Part shown: piece by piece, positions 20,012-29,513 of the stretch | Layout of the letters: each line of letters opens with the position of its first letter | How positions within the stretch are numbered: the stretch's first letter is position 1 | DNA from: Aliivibrio salmonicida LFI1238 | Lineage (GTDB): Bacteria; Pseudomonadota; Gammaproteobacteria; Enterobacterales; Vibrionaceae | Direction of reading: 5' to 3' | DNA length: 64,000 bases | NCBI RefSeq assembly: GCF_000196495.1 | Contig: NC_011312.1 | Coordinates: forward strand, 620,001 to 684,000 | Made by a program: the position numbers and the translations under genes | Notes under the pieces: model-generated | What the model was told of the DNA's origin: nothing | Seen by the model: the letters and a program-made list of their open reading frames with translations, nothing else | The model's database searches: none

Positions 20012-20526
20012 TGACTAGCGATAATAAGACATTACCGCTGCTTAAAGAATCTGGACTTCGCTGGCTATGGCTAGCGGGGTTGGTTTTTATGGCAGACATC
20101 AGCATTAAGTTATTTGTGATGAAAGAGATGACTTATGGTTGGGCGAACCGAATTGAAGTTTTGCCTTTCTTTAATTTTCTTTACGCTCATAACTATGGTG
20201 CTGCATTTAGCTTTTTAAGTGATCAAGCCGGTTGGCAACGCTGGTTTTTTACCGGTATTGCTATCGTTGTATGTGGTTTACTTGCCTATTGGATGCGCAA
20301 AGCACCACAAACGGACAAGTTAAATAACATCGCGTATGCACTGATCATTGGTGGTGCGATTGGTAATGTGTTTGATCGCTTAGTTCATGGTTTTGTAGTG
20401 GATTATCTTGATTTCTATTGGGGTAGTTACCATTGGCCAACGTTCAACTTAGCGGATGCTGCGATTTGTATTGGTGCGGGATTGATCATCTTAGATGGGT
20501 TTCGTTCTAATAAAAAAGAACAATAA
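20011..20526 (+). CDS. lspA: Lipoprotein signal peptidase (signal peptidase II)
   Basis: 171 residues with four membrane segments. The two catalytic aspartates are in GGAIGNVFDRL and FNLADAAICIG. It cleaves the signal peptide of diacylglyceryl-modified prolipoproteins, following Lgt. The ATG shares its A with the last base of the ileS stop codon. Confidence 0.97.
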   Translation: MTSDNKTLPLLKESGLRWLWLAGLVFMADISIKLFVMKEMTYGWANRIEVLPFFNFLYAHNYGAAFSFLSDQAGWQRWFFTGIAIVVCGLLAYWMRKAPQTDKLNNIAYALIIGGAIGNVFDRLVHGFVVDYLDFYWGSYHWPTFNLADAAICIGAGLIILDGFRSNKKEQ

Positions 20527-20545
20527 GATAAAGTAAAAACATAAG

Positions 20546-20578
20546 CGCTGCCCGTGAATTCGAGGTGGCGTTTTTTTT
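20546..20578 (+). terminator. Weak terminator after lspA
   Basis: A 7-bp stem (20546-20552 with 20564-20570) includes two G-T wobbles and is followed by eight T residues. The imperfect stem suggests partial termination, letting some transcripts continue into fkpB-ispH. Confidence 0.5.
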
Positions 20579-20620
20579 AAGTGTTATACCAATATTATTG
20601 GTGTTATCTAAGGAAAGACA

Positions 20621-21052
20621 ATGTCAAAAATTGAAAGTAACAGTGAAGTAACCTTACACTTCACTATAAAATTAAAAGATGGCTCGATCGCAGATAGTAC
20701 CCAGACATCAGGAAAAGCCGCTAAGTTTACAATGGGTGATGGCAGTTTAAGTGAGAATTTTGAACAGTGTTTATTGGGTTTAGAAGCGAATCAGTCTAAG
20801 AGCATTGAATTAAATACAGTTGATGCATTTGGTTTACCTAATCCTGATAATATTCATCATATGGATCGTAATCGATTTGTAGGTGATGCAGCAGCTGAAG
20901 TTGGTACTATTATGGCATTCACCGGACCTGATGGTGTTGATATTCCGGGGATCATTACTGATATTGCCGGAGATTCCGTTACTGTCGATTTTAATCACCC
21001 ATTATCTGGTCAAGATGTTATCTTTGACGTAGAAATCGTAGCGGTTGGATAA
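20621..21052 (+). CDS. fkpB: FKBP-type peptidyl-prolyl isomerase, SlpA type
   Basis: 143 residues. The FKBP core shows the start VTLHFTIKLKDGSIADST, the inserted flap region rich in charged residues, and a C-terminal strand DVIFDVEIVAV, as in FkpB (SlpA). It catalyses cis-trans isomerisation of prolyl bonds. Its place between lspA and ispH matches E. coli. Confidence 0.94.
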   Translation: MSKIESNSEVTLHFTIKLKDGSIADSTQTSGKAAKFTMGDGSLSENFEQCLLGLEANQSKSIELNTVDAFGLPNPDNIHHMDRNRFVGDAAAEVGTIMAFTGPDGVDIPGIITDIAGDSVTVDFNHPLSGQDVIFDVEIVAVG

Positions 21053-21076
21053 CCCAACAAAAAGTAGAGATAAAAG

Positions 21077-22021
21077 ATGAAAATAGTATTAGCGAACCCT
21101 CGTGGATTTTGTGCCGGTGTTGATCGTGCCATCAGTATTGTTGAACGAGCGCTTGAATTATATAAAGCCCCTATTTATGTACGTCATGAAGTGGTTCATA
21201 ACCGTTTTGTCGTCGAAGGATTAAAGCAACGCGGTGCTATTTTTGTTGAAGAGTTAAGTGAAGTTCCTGATGATAATATCGTGATCTTTTCAGCTCACGG
21301 AGTATCTCAAGCAGTGCGTACTGAAGCAAAAGAGCGAGCATTAACGGTATTTGATGCCACTTGTCCATTAGTAACAAAAGTTCATATGGAAGTTGCTCGT
21401 GCAAGTAAAAAGAGCATTGAAGTTGTTTTAATTGGTCACGCTGGTCACCCTGAAGTTGAAGGGACCATGGGACAATATGCGAGTGAAGCTGGTGGAATGT
21501 ATTTAGTCGAGACACCTGAGGATGTAGAGAAGCTGATTGTTCAAGATCCAAATAACCTTCATTATGTCAGCCAAACGACATTATCAGTTGATGAAACCGC
21601 AGATGTTATTGATGAATTACGCCGTGTATTTCCAAAGATCCAAGGCCCGCGTAAAGATGATATCTGTTATGCCACACAAAACCGTCAAGATGCAGTGCGA
21701 GATATGGCAGGCCAAGTTGATGTGATGATCGTTGTGGGGTCTAAAAATTCATCTAATTCAAATCGATTGCGTGAACTGTCTGAAAAATTAGGCACAACGA
21801 GTTATCTGATTGATTGCCCAGAAGAGCTGAAAGAAGAATGGTTAACAAACCAAGCGAAAGTTGGTGTTACTGCCGGCGCATCAGCACCTGAAGAATTAGT
21901 TAACCAAATCATTGAACAAGTAAAAGTCTTTGGTGGTACGACTGTGGATGAATTAAAAGGGCGTGAAGAAAACATGTTTTTTGAAGTACCAAAAGAATTG
22001 CAAATTAAAACTGTGTCTTAA
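21077..22021 (+). CDS. ispH: 4-hydroxy-3-methylbut-2-enyl diphosphate reductase
   Basis: 314 residues. Last step of the non-mevalonate isoprenoid pathway, making IPP and DMAPP. The three [4Fe-4S] cysteines are present: Cys12 (PRGFCAGV), the one in FDATCPLVTKVH and the one in KDDICYATQNRQ. Substrate-binding His41 and the block ISAHGVS-type FSAHGVS are also seen. It starts 24 bp after fkpB. Confidence 0.97.
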   Translation: MKIVLANPRGFCAGVDRAISIVERALELYKAPIYVRHEVVHNRFVVEGLKQRGAIFVEELSEVPDDNIVIFSAHGVSQAVRTEAKERALTVFDATCPLVTKVHMEVARASKKSIEVVLIGHAGHPEVEGTMGQYASEAGGMYLVETPEDVEKLIVQDPNNLHYVSQTTLSVDETADVIDELRRVFPKIQGPRKDDICYATQNRQDAVRDMAGQVDVMIVVGSKNSSNSNRLRELSEKLGTTSYLIDCPEELKEEWLTNQAKVGVTAGASAPEELVNQIIEQVKVFGGTTVDELKGREENMFFEVPKELQIKTVS

Positions 22022-22090
22022 AAGTTCGCATAGCGATTCATAATAATTTGAGATAGAGTGAAAGATACAAATTTAAAGGAGTACACGAGA

Positions 22091-22900
22091 ATGGTAAGAG
22101 TCGCAATTGCTGGTGCAGCAGGAAGAATGGGCCGTAATTTAATTAAAGCTGTTAATGGGTCTCAATATGCGGTTCTTGCAGCAGCGAGTGAGCATCCTGA
22201 GTCAAGTTTGATTGGTGTTGATGTTGGTGAAATGGCAGGGTTAGGTAAATCAGGCATTGTTATTGTCGATGATCTTGCGAAAGCCGTGGATGACTTCGAT
22301 GTCATTATTGATTTTACGTTACCGATTTCAACATTAAAAAACATCGAACTATGCCAAGAGCATAACAAAGCGATTGTTATTGGTACTACTGGGTTTAGTG
22401 AACCAGGCAAAGAGTTAATTGACCAAGCCGCGAAAGAGATCCCTATCGTGATGGCACCAAATTACAGTGTTGGCGTAAATGTAGTATTTAAGTTACTAGA
22501 GAAAGCCGCAAAAATAATGGGTGATTATTGTGATATCGAAATTATAGAAGCGCATCACCGTTATAAAGTTGATGCACCGTCAGGTACTGCTATTGGCATG
22601 GGAGAAGCAATAGCGGGAGCCATGGGCAATAAGCTTGATGATGTCGCTGTTTATACTCGAGAAGGTATTACCGGTGAGCGCACTAAGAATGAAATTGGTT
22701 TTGCTACGATTCGAGCGGGTGACATTGTCGGTGAACATACCGCCATGTTTGCTGATATTGGTGAACGTGTTGAAATAACACATAAAGCCACTGATAGGAT
22801 GACGTTTGCAAATGGAGCGGTGAGAGCCTCCCATTGGTTACATCAAAAGTCGCCTGGTTTTTATACCATGCATGATGTTTTAGACTTGGATCAGATTTAA
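22091..22900 (+). CDS. dapB: 4-hydroxy-tetrahydrodipicolinate reductase
   Basis: 269 residues (E. coli 273). Lysine and diaminopimelate synthesis. The NAD(P)H-binding loop GAAGRMGR is at residues 7-14, and the catalytic block EAHHRYKVDAPSGTA contains the conserved His and Lys. The ATG at 22091 has AAAGGAG eight bases upstream and aligns with the family; the longer frame from a GTG at 22058 is not credible. Confidence 0.96.
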   Translation: MVRVAIAGAAGRMGRNLIKAVNGSQYAVLAAASEHPESSLIGVDVGEMAGLGKSGIVIVDDLAKAVDDFDVIIDFTLPISTLKNIELCQEHNKAIVIGTTGFSEPGKELIDQAAKEIPIVMAPNYSVGVNVVFKLLEKAAKIMGDYCDIEIIEAHHRYKVDAPSGTAIGMGEAIAGAMGNKLDDVAVYTREGITGERTKNEIGFATIRAGDIVGEHTAMFADIGERVEITHKATDRMTFANGAVRASHWLHQKSPGFYTMHDVLDLDQI

Positions 22901-22905
22901 TTATT

Positions 22906-22940
22906 AAGCCCGAATCATTTATTGATTTGGGCTTTTTTTT
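22906..22940 (+). terminator. Terminator after dapB
   Basis: A 12-bp stem (22906-22917 with 22923-22934) with one mismatch-like wobble in the middle, and a T8 run. It ends the murJ-to-dapB block. Confidence 0.9.
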
Positions 22941-23319
22941 ATCTTAATGCTCCCAAATTCTATAATCATGGTTTATGCACGAACGCTGCTCTGTATCAAT
23001 GGTTTTTGTCGTTTTATATTCTTTATTAGCTTATGGCCATTATTATTGAAGGGTATATTACTGATTAGATAAGTTGTTTTTTATTTGGTTGTGGTGTGTT
23101 TATTGGTTCAGTTGCTTATTTTTATATGTTTCATATCTATGTTAACGATTGCTTTATTTTTATGAGTAATTTATAGATGTGAAATAAGTAAAATTATGCA
23201 TAAATCCAATTTTTTACCAGTTTGACCAGAATTGAGTGGGGATAAATGAAGGTTTTGGCTTGAAATGAACGTTTTCTTGATGAGTTGGTTAAAAAACTTG
23301 TTTTATAATACGGTTTTTG
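22941..23319. other. AT-rich region upstream of the carAB promoter
   Basis: About 380 bp with no supported gene. Its length suggests upstream control elements for carAB, which in E. coli has a second, pyrimidine-controlled promoter with distant binding sites. I cannot identify ArgR or PyrH/PepA sites with confidence. Confidence 0.4.
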
Positions 23320-23348
23320 TTGACACCTTGCCTATAGATCTCTAAAAT
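23320..23348 (+). promoter_or_regulatory. Sigma-70 promoter of carAB
   Basis: A consensus -35 TTGACA (23320-23325), a 17-bp spacer and -10 TAAAAT (23343-23348). This predicts a start near 23355 and a leader of about 100 bases before carA. Confidence 0.85.
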
Positions 23349-23458
23349 TTCGCCAATTTGTCAAAATTCGAGATTTAATTTCGATTTTTGGGTTTAAAAA
23401 AAGAAGTTTTGCATTTTTATGTATGCATGCTGAATGTTTATTATGTTTGGAGGTTGTC

Positions 23459-24613
23459 TTGAGTAAATCAGCGCTATTAGTCCTAGAAGATGGGACAGTG
23501 TTCCGCGGTCAATCGATTGGAGCAGATGGCTCGGCCGTCGGTGAAGTCGTTTTTAATACCTCGATGACGGGGTACCAAGAGATTCTCACTGATCCTTCCT
23601 ATTCTCAACAAATCGTTACTCTTACTTATCCTCACATTGGCAACACCGGAATCAATTCCGAAGATGAAGAATCTTCTTCTATCCACGCTCAAGGCCTTGT
23701 GATTCGCGATCTTCCTCTCCTAGCTTCAAACTTCCGCAGTGAACAAACTCTTTCTGAATACCTCAAATCTCAAAATATTGTCGGCATTGCTGATATCGAT
23801 ACGCGTAAGCTGACTCGTATTTTGCGTGAGAAGGGTGCTCAAAACGGTTGTATCATTGCTTGCTCTTCTAAGAAAGAAAGCAATTTAGATGAAGCATTTG
23901 CTCTTGCTCAAGCAAAAGCATTCCCGGGTCTTAAAGGAATGGATTTAGCGAAGGAAGTTACCACGTCAGAAGCTTACCAGTGGAAACAAGGTTCTTGGAC
24001 TCTTACTGGCGGTTTGCCAGAAGAAAAAGCAGACAGCGAACTACCGTTCCATGTTGTTGCTTATGATTTTGGTGCTAAACGTAATATCTTACGTATGTTG
24101 GTTGACCGCGGTTGTCGTCTAACGGTCGTTCCGGCACAAACTTCAGCAGAAGAAGTATTAGCGATGAACCCAGATGGTGTGTTCTTATCAAACGGTCCTG
24201 GTGACCCGGCGCCATGTACTTACGCTATTGAAGCAACGAAAGTGTTCTTAGACAAAGGGTTACCAATCTTTGGTATCTGTCTTGGTCACCAAATTCTTGC
24301 TCTAGCATCAGGCGCTCAAACAATTAAGATGAAGTTTGGCCATCACGGTGCAAACCACCCTGTTAAAGATTTGGATCGTGATGTGGTTATGATTACTGCA
24401 CAGAACCATGGTTTTGCAGCAGATGAAGAAACACTTCCTGCAAATCTACGTGCAACGCACAAATCATTGTTTGATGGCACACTTCAAGGCATTCATCGTA
24501 CAGATAAGCCTGCATTTAGCTTCCAAGGTCACCCTGAAGCAAGCCCTGGCCCACATGATGCAGCGCCCTTGTTTAACCATTTCATTGAATTGATTCAGCA
24601 GCATAAAGCTTAA
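23459..24613 (+). CDS. carA: Carbamoyl-phosphate synthase, small (glutaminase) subunit
   Basis: 384 residues. Hydrolyses glutamine and channels ammonia to CarB. The class I amidotransferase triad is visible: Cys in FGICLGHQ, His and Glu in FQGHPEASPGPHD. The start is placed at TTG 23459 (SKSALLVLEDGTVF), because GGAGG lies five bases upstream and the family begins here. The ATG at 23423 adds 12 unrelated residues. carB follows after 17 bp. Confidence 0.96.
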   Translation: MSKSALLVLEDGTVFRGQSIGADGSAVGEVVFNTSMTGYQEILTDPSYSQQIVTLTYPHIGNTGINSEDEESSSIHAQGLVIRDLPLLASNFRSEQTLSEYLKSQNIVGIADIDTRKLTRILREKGAQNGCIIACSSKKESNLDEAFALAQAKAFPGLKGMDLAKEVTTSEAYQWKQGSWTLTGGLPEEKADSELPFHVVAYDFGAKRNILRMLVDRGCRLTVVPAQTSAEEVLAMNPDGVFLSNGPGDPAPCTYAIEATKVFLDKGLPIFGICLGHQILALASGAQTIKMKFGHHGANHPVKDLDRDVVMITAQNHGFAADEETLPANLRATHKSLFDGTLQGIHRTDKPAFSFQGHPEASPGPHDAAPLFNHFIELIQQHKA

Positions 24614-24630
24614 TTCGGAGTAGTAATAAG

Positions 24631-27600
24631 ATGCCAAAACGTACTGACATTAAAAGCGTTCTAATTCTAGGTGCAGGCCCAATCGTAATCGGCCAAGCAT
24701 GTGAATTTGACTACTCTGGTGCACAAGCGTGTAAAGCTCTTCGTGAAGAAGGCTACCGCGTTATTCTTGTGAACTCTAATCCAGCAACAATCATGACTGA
24801 CCCAGACATGGCTGATGCAACCTACATTGAACCAATCCATTGGGAAGTGGTTCGTAACATCATCGAAAAAGAACGTCCAGATGCAGTACTGCCTACGATG
24901 GGTGGTCAAACGGCATTGAACTGTGCGCTTGATTTAGAGAGACACGGTGTTCTTGCTGAGTTCGGTGTTGAGATGATTGGTGCAACGGCAGATGCGATTG
25001 ATAAAGCAGAAGACCGTTCACGCTTTGATAAAGCAATGAAGTCGATTGGCCTTGAATGTCCAAACGCTGATACCGCAAAAACAATGGAAGAAGCTTACAA
25101 AGTTTTAGACATGGTAGGTTTCCCTTGTATCATTCGTCCATCATTTACGATGGGTGGTACGGGCGGTGGTATCGCGTATAACAAAGAAGAATTTGAAGAA
25201 ATTTGTCGCGGTGGTTTGGATCTATCTCCAACCAATGAGCTTTTAATCGATGAATCATTAATCGGTTGGAAAGAGTACGAGATGGAAGTGGTTCGTGATA
25301 AAAACGACAACTGCATCATCGTATGTACAATTGAAAACTTTGATGCAATGGGCATTCATACTGGTGATTCAATTACCGTCGCTCCGGCACAAACACTAAC
25401 AGATAAAGAGTACCAATTAATGCGTAATGCTTCTTTAGCAGTACTGCGTGAGATTGGTGTTGAAACGGGTGGGTCAAACGTTCAGTTTGGTATTAACCCG
25501 AAAGACGGCCGCATGGTTGTTATCGAAATGAACCCACGTGTATCGCGTTCATCAGCTCTAGCGTCTAAAGCAACTGGTTTCCCTATTGCAAAAATCGCAG
25601 CTAAATTAGCGATTGGCTATACGCTTGATGAGTTAATGAATGACATTACTGGTGGTGCAACTCCAGCATCATTTGAACCAACAATCGATTATGTTGTTAC
25701 TAAGATCCCTCGTTTCAACTTCGAAAAATTCGCAGGTGCTAATGATCGTCTAACAACGCAAATGAAATCTGTTGGTGAAGTAATGGCTATTGGCCGTAAT
25801 CAACAAGAATCACTGCAAAAAGCACTCCGTGGCTTAGAAGTTGGCGCGGATGGTTTTGATGAAATGGTTGATCTTGATGCGCCTGACGCATTAACAAAGA
25901 TCCGTCATGAATTAAAAGACGCAGGTGCTGAGCGTATCTGGTACATCGCGGACGCATTCCGTGCCGGTATGTCTATTGATGGTGTGTTTAACCTAACGAA
26001 TGTTGACCGTTGGTTCTTGGTACAAATCGAAGATTTAGTTAAGATGGAAGCAGAAGTTAAAGCGGGCGGTTTCGCTAGCTTAACTGCGGATAGCCTTCGT
26101 CAATTAAAACGTAAAGGCTTTGCTGATGCTCGTCTATCTAAGTTATTAGGTGTTGCTGAAAGTGAAATCCGTCGTCTTCGTGACCAGTATGATATTCATC
26201 CTGTCTACAAGCGTGTAGATACGTGTGCTGCTGAATTTTCTTCGGATACTGCTTACATGTATTCAACGTATGATGAAGAATGTGAATCGAATCCAACCGA
26301 CAATGATAAGATCATGATCTTAGGTGGCGGTCCAAACCGTATCGGCCAAGGTATTGAATTTGATTATTGTTGTGTACACGCATCATTAGCACTTCGTGAA
26401 GATGGCTATGAAACGATCATGGTTAACTGTAACCCTGAGACCGTTTCTACTGATTACGATACGTCTGACCGCTTGTACTTTGAACCAGTAACACTGGAAG
26501 ATGTATTAGCCATCGTTCGTATTGAAAAACCAAAAGGCGTTATCGTTCAGTACGGTGGTCAAACACCACTTAAACTGGCTCGTGCTCTTGAAGCTGCCGG
26601 TGTTCCGATTATCGGTACAAGCCCTGATGCTATCGACCGTGCAGAAGACCGTGAGCGCTTCCAAGTTGCAGTAGACCGTCTAGGCCTTCTACAGCCAGAA
26701 AATGCAACGGTAACGGCAATGGAACAAGCGATTGAAAAATCAAGAGAAATTGGTTTCCCATTAGTTGTTCGTCCTTCTTATGTTCTTGGTGGTCGTGCGA
26801 TGGAAATCGTATATGACGAGCAAGACTTGCGTCGCTACTTTAACGAAGCAGTAAGCGTTTCAAATGAATCACCAGTTCTACTTGATAGCTTCCTAGATGA
26901 TGCCATCGAAGTCGATGTAGATGCTATCTGCGACGGTGAGCAAGTGGTTATCGCTGGTATTATGGAGCATATCGAACAAGCCGGTGTTCACTCTGGTGAC
27001 TCAGCATGTTCTCTTCCTGCTTATACATTAAGTGAAGAAATCCAAGACGTAATGCGTGATCAAGTACGTAAGCTAGCATTTGAGCTAGGTGTGCGTGGCT
27101 TAATGAATACTCAGTTTGCGGTTAAGAATAACGAAGTTTACTTAATTGAAGTTAACCCACGAGCGGCACGTACGATCCCATTCGTATCTAAAGCTACCGG
27201 TGCTCCAATCGCTAAGATTGCAGCACGTGTAATGGCGGGTCAATCGTTAGAATCTCAAGGCTTTACTAAAGAGATTATCCCACCATACTACTCAGTAAAA
27301 GAGGTGGTATTACCGTTCAACAAATTCCCAGGCGTTGATCCATTGTTAGGCCCTGAAATGCGCTCAACGGGTGAAGTGATGGGGGTTGGTAATACGTTTG
27401 CAGAAGCCTTTGCTAAAGCTGAATTAGGGTGCAGTAAAGAGTACCCAGAAGGCGGTCGAGCATTACTTTCTGTTCGTGATGGTGATAAGAAGCGTGTTGT
27501 CGATTTGGCAAAACACCTTGTTAAAATTGGTTATCAATTAGACGCAACGCACGGTACTGCTGTGATTCTTGGTGAAGCGGGTATTAATCCTCGTTTAGTC

Positions 27601-27861
27601 AACAAGGTACACGAAGGTCGTCCTCACATTCTTGACCGTATTAAGAATGGTGAATATACCTACATTGTAAACACGGCATCTGGTCGTCAAGCGATTGAAG
27701 ACTCTAAACTTCTTCGTCGTGGCGCTCTCGCGGGTAAAGTGAACTACACAACAACATTAAATGCAGCATTTGCAAGTTGTCTAGCTCATGAAGCGGATGA
27801 TCGTAATACGATTAACTCCCTGCAAGAATTGCACGCAAGAGTAGCGGCTAAATACGCTTAG
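24631..27861 (+). CDS. carB: Carbamoyl-phosphate synthase, large subunit
   Basis: 1076 residues (E. coli 1073). Two homologous ATP-grasp halves (about 1-400 and 553-930) plus a C-terminal allosteric domain make carbamoyl phosphate for arginine and pyrimidines. Repeated blocks such as LGAGPIVIGQACEFDYSG and LGGGPNRIGQGIEFDYCC mark the two halves. The C-terminal region binds UMP and ornithine in the family. The operon ends at the terminator at 27898. Confidence 0.98.
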   Translation: MPKRTDIKSVLILGAGPIVIGQACEFDYSGAQACKALREEGYRVILVNSNPATIMTDPDMADATYIEPIHWEVVRNIIEKERPDAVLPTMGGQTALNCALDLERHGVLAEFGVEMIGATADAIDKAEDRSRFDKAMKSIGLECPNADTAKTMEEAYKVLDMVGFPCIIRPSFTMGGTGGGIAYNKEEFEEICRGGLDLSPTNELLIDESLIGWKEYEMEVVRDKNDNCIIVCTIENFDAMGIHTGDSITVAPAQTLTDKEYQLMRNASLAVLREIGVETGGSNVQFGINPKDGRMVVIEMNPRVSRSSALASKATGFPIAKIAAKLAIGYTLDELMNDITGGATPASFEPTIDYVVTKIPRFNFEKFAGANDRLTTQMKSVGEVMAIGRNQQESLQKALRGLEVGADGFDEMVDLDAPDALTKIRHELKDAGAERIWYIADAFRAGMSIDGVFNLTNVDRWFLVQIEDLVKMEAEVKAGGFASLTADSLRQLKRKGFADARLSKLLGVAESEIRRLRDQYDIHPVYKRVDTCAAEFSSDTAYMYSTYDEECESNPTDNDKIMILGGGPNRIGQGIEFDYCCVHASLALREDGYETIMVNCNPETVSTDYDTSDRLYFEPVTLEDVLAIVRIEKPKGVIVQYGGQTPLKLARALEAAGVPIIGTSPDAIDRAEDRERFQVAVDRLGLLQPENATVTAMEQAIEKSREIGFPLVVRPSYVLGGRAMEIVYDEQDLRRYFNEAVSVSNESPVLLDSFLDDAIEVDVDAICDGEQVVIAGIMEHIEQAGVHSGDSACSLPAYTLSEEIQDVMRDQVRKLAFELGVRGLMNTQFAVKNNEVYLIEVNPRAARTIPFVSKATGAPIAKIAARVMAGQSLESQGFTKEIIPPYYSVKEVVLPFNKFPGVDPLLGPEMRSTGEVMGVGNTFAEAFAKAELGCSKEYPEGGRALLSVRDGDKKRVVDLAKHLVKIGYQLDATHGTAVILGEAGINPRLVNKVHEGRPHILDRIKNGEYTYIVNTASGRQAIEDSKLLRRGALAGKVNYTTTLNAAFASCLAHEADDRNTINSLQELHARVAAKYA

Positions 27862-27897
27862 TCACAACGAGTACTAATACTTTAAGTGCTAAATGAT

Positions 27898-27932
27898 AAA
27901 AGCCCGAAGAATGAGATTTCTTCGGGCTTTTT
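27898..27932. terminator. Bidirectional terminator between carB and dacB
   Basis: A perfect 14-bp stem (27898-27911 with 27918-27931) around loop TGAGAT, with A-run and T-run at the ends. It serves both convergent genes. Confidence 0.93.
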
Positions 27933-27962
27933 GTTGCTGCTAATGTAGGTGTTCCTTAAAAA

Positions 27963-29372
27963 TCAATCGTTTGATAACTTAATTAGCGCCTGATAGAACG
28001 CTTTCTCAAAGCTATCAATTGGTCGCTCTACTGGTAAAACCCCTTCTTCTGCTGCTATTGGGTGATAATCTGCAACAAACTGAACAAATAGCTGTGGATT
28101 ATTTCCTTCTAAACCTACAAATCCTGCCATGTTATAGCTACCAAACAATGAGCCACTTTTCGATTTTATGCTGCCTTTAATTGGCTCTTTTCTCATACTA
28201 TTACGGTATATCAATGTGCCATCGATACCAGAAGTCGGTAGTAAGGCGATTAACCCTAACTCTTTATCGTATCGATAGACAAATTGAAGAAGACTTTTCA
28301 TCTGATTCGCTGTCATTCTATTATTTCGGGATAAACCAGAGCCATCTACAATAACTGCGTTGGTTAAATCCACATTAGCTTGTTTTAATAAGATGTCTTT
28401 AACCGCTGCGGTGCCATTACTAAAGCTTCCCGGTTGTTGGTAATGATAATGGCCTAACGTTTTCACTAAATTATCAGCGTAGTGGTTATCTGATTTTTTC
28501 AACATGTGATTAAGTAATACCATTAGCGGTTCTGATTGGTGAGAGGCAAGCAGCACTGTTTTCTGTATTTTCCCGGTCGAATTACCGAATATTATTTTCC
28601 CAGATAAATTAATATTTTGTTCATTAAGGATGCGTAATAGCGTTTGTTCGGTGAATTCTGTTGTATTTTGCACTGCAAACTTTAATGGTAATGGTTTGCT
28701 TCTTGCGACTAAGCAGCCTGATAGGTGGTAGTTATTGCCTTGAGTGGTTAGCTCTAAATCACAAAACGAATTTTTTTTCTCTTTGGCACTGACAGTACGA
28801 GCTGCAGTTGTGAATGAAATTGGTTGGTGTATTGGCACGAAGACACGGGTAGTCCCGTTCTCATTTGTTGATATTGATGCTTGCACACAGTTTTCATCAA
28901 TGCTTAATGCGCTTGATGGTGCGCTGTAACACACGCCGAGAATATCCCATGGCCAGCCGACAGCACGCTCATAACCAGTGAAAATCGAATCATCAACCCA
29001 TAGATCGCCTTTAATGTTTTTTAATCCGCTATTTTTAAATAGGGATGAAAGGTTTTCTCTTGTTAGTGAAGGATCTCCAGAAAAGGTTAATTGAACACTA
29101 TTGTGTTTTGTTTTATGCAAAGTCGTTTTAAATTGAAAGTTTTTCCCAAGAGCTAAACGAGAAGCAAGTGCCGTCGCTACTTTTAGTGTACTGGCTGGGG
29201 GGAGAAGTTCATTTTCTTTTTGTTGAAACTCAATACTCTGATCGTGTAGAGATTCAACCACAATAGCAGCACGGCTCCCACTAGGAAGGAGTTGAATGCT
29301 TGATGGAATGCTGGCAAAGGTTGAAAAAGAATAAAGCGAGAGAGATAAGATAAATAATCGAGATAAAGGCAT
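27963..29372 (-). CDS. dacB: D-alanyl-D-alanine carboxypeptidase/endopeptidase (PBP4)
   Basis: 469 residues, class C penicillin-binding protein of the periplasm that trims and cuts peptidoglycan crosslinks. A signal peptide (PLSRLFILSLSLYSFSTFA) starts the protein. The active-site motifs are SxxK at Ser61-Lys64, SRN (SxN) in VDGSGLSRNNR, and KSG in place of KTG (KSKSGSLFG). The start at 29372 gives the signal peptide; the longer frame to 29474 overlaps the ompU terminator and is rejected. Confidence 0.94.
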   Translation of the reverse strand: MPLSRLFILSLSLYSFSTFASIPSSIQLLPSGSRAAIVVESLHDQSIEFQQKENELLPPASTLKVATALASRLALGKNFQFKTTLHKTKHNSVQLTFSGDPSLTRENLSSLFKNSGLKNIKGDLWVDDSIFTGYERAVGWPWDILGVCYSAPSSALSIDENCVQASISTNENGTTRVFVPIHQPISFTTAARTVSAKEKKNSFCDLELTTQGNNYHLSGCLVARSKPLPLKFAVQNTTEFTEQTLLRILNEQNINLSGKIIFGNSTGKIQKTVLLASHQSEPLMVLLNHMLKKSDNHYADNLVKTLGHYHYQQPGSFSNGTAAVKDILLKQANVDLTNAVIVDGSGLSRNNRMTANQMKSLLQFVYRYDKELGLIALLPTSGIDGTLIYRNSMRKEPIKGSIKSKSGSLFGSYNMAGFVGLEGNNPQLFVQFVADYHPIAAEEGVLPVERPIDSFEKAFYQALIKLSND

Positions 29373-29461
29373 GGTCAACTCGTGCTGAAAATAATAAGGA
29401 CATTTTACAGGTTTGAGTCGGTTTGTATGCGGAAAGTGAATAAAAATAAGGGGGGAGTAAT

Positions 29462-29489
29462 AAAAAACGCCCACCGAAGTGAGCGTTTT
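29462..29489 (-). terminator. Terminator of ompU
   Basis: Read on the minus strand it is an 11-bp stem with one mismatch, closed by the very stable CUUCGG tetraloop, then a T6 run. It lies 25 bp after the ompU stop. Confidence 0.9.
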
Positions 29490-29513
29490 ATTTAAGTAAT
29501 TATTAAGACTTTA

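Noticed and set aside
29373..29474. N-terminal extension of DacB
   Set aside because: It would overlap the ompU terminator and put 34 residues before a clear signal peptide.
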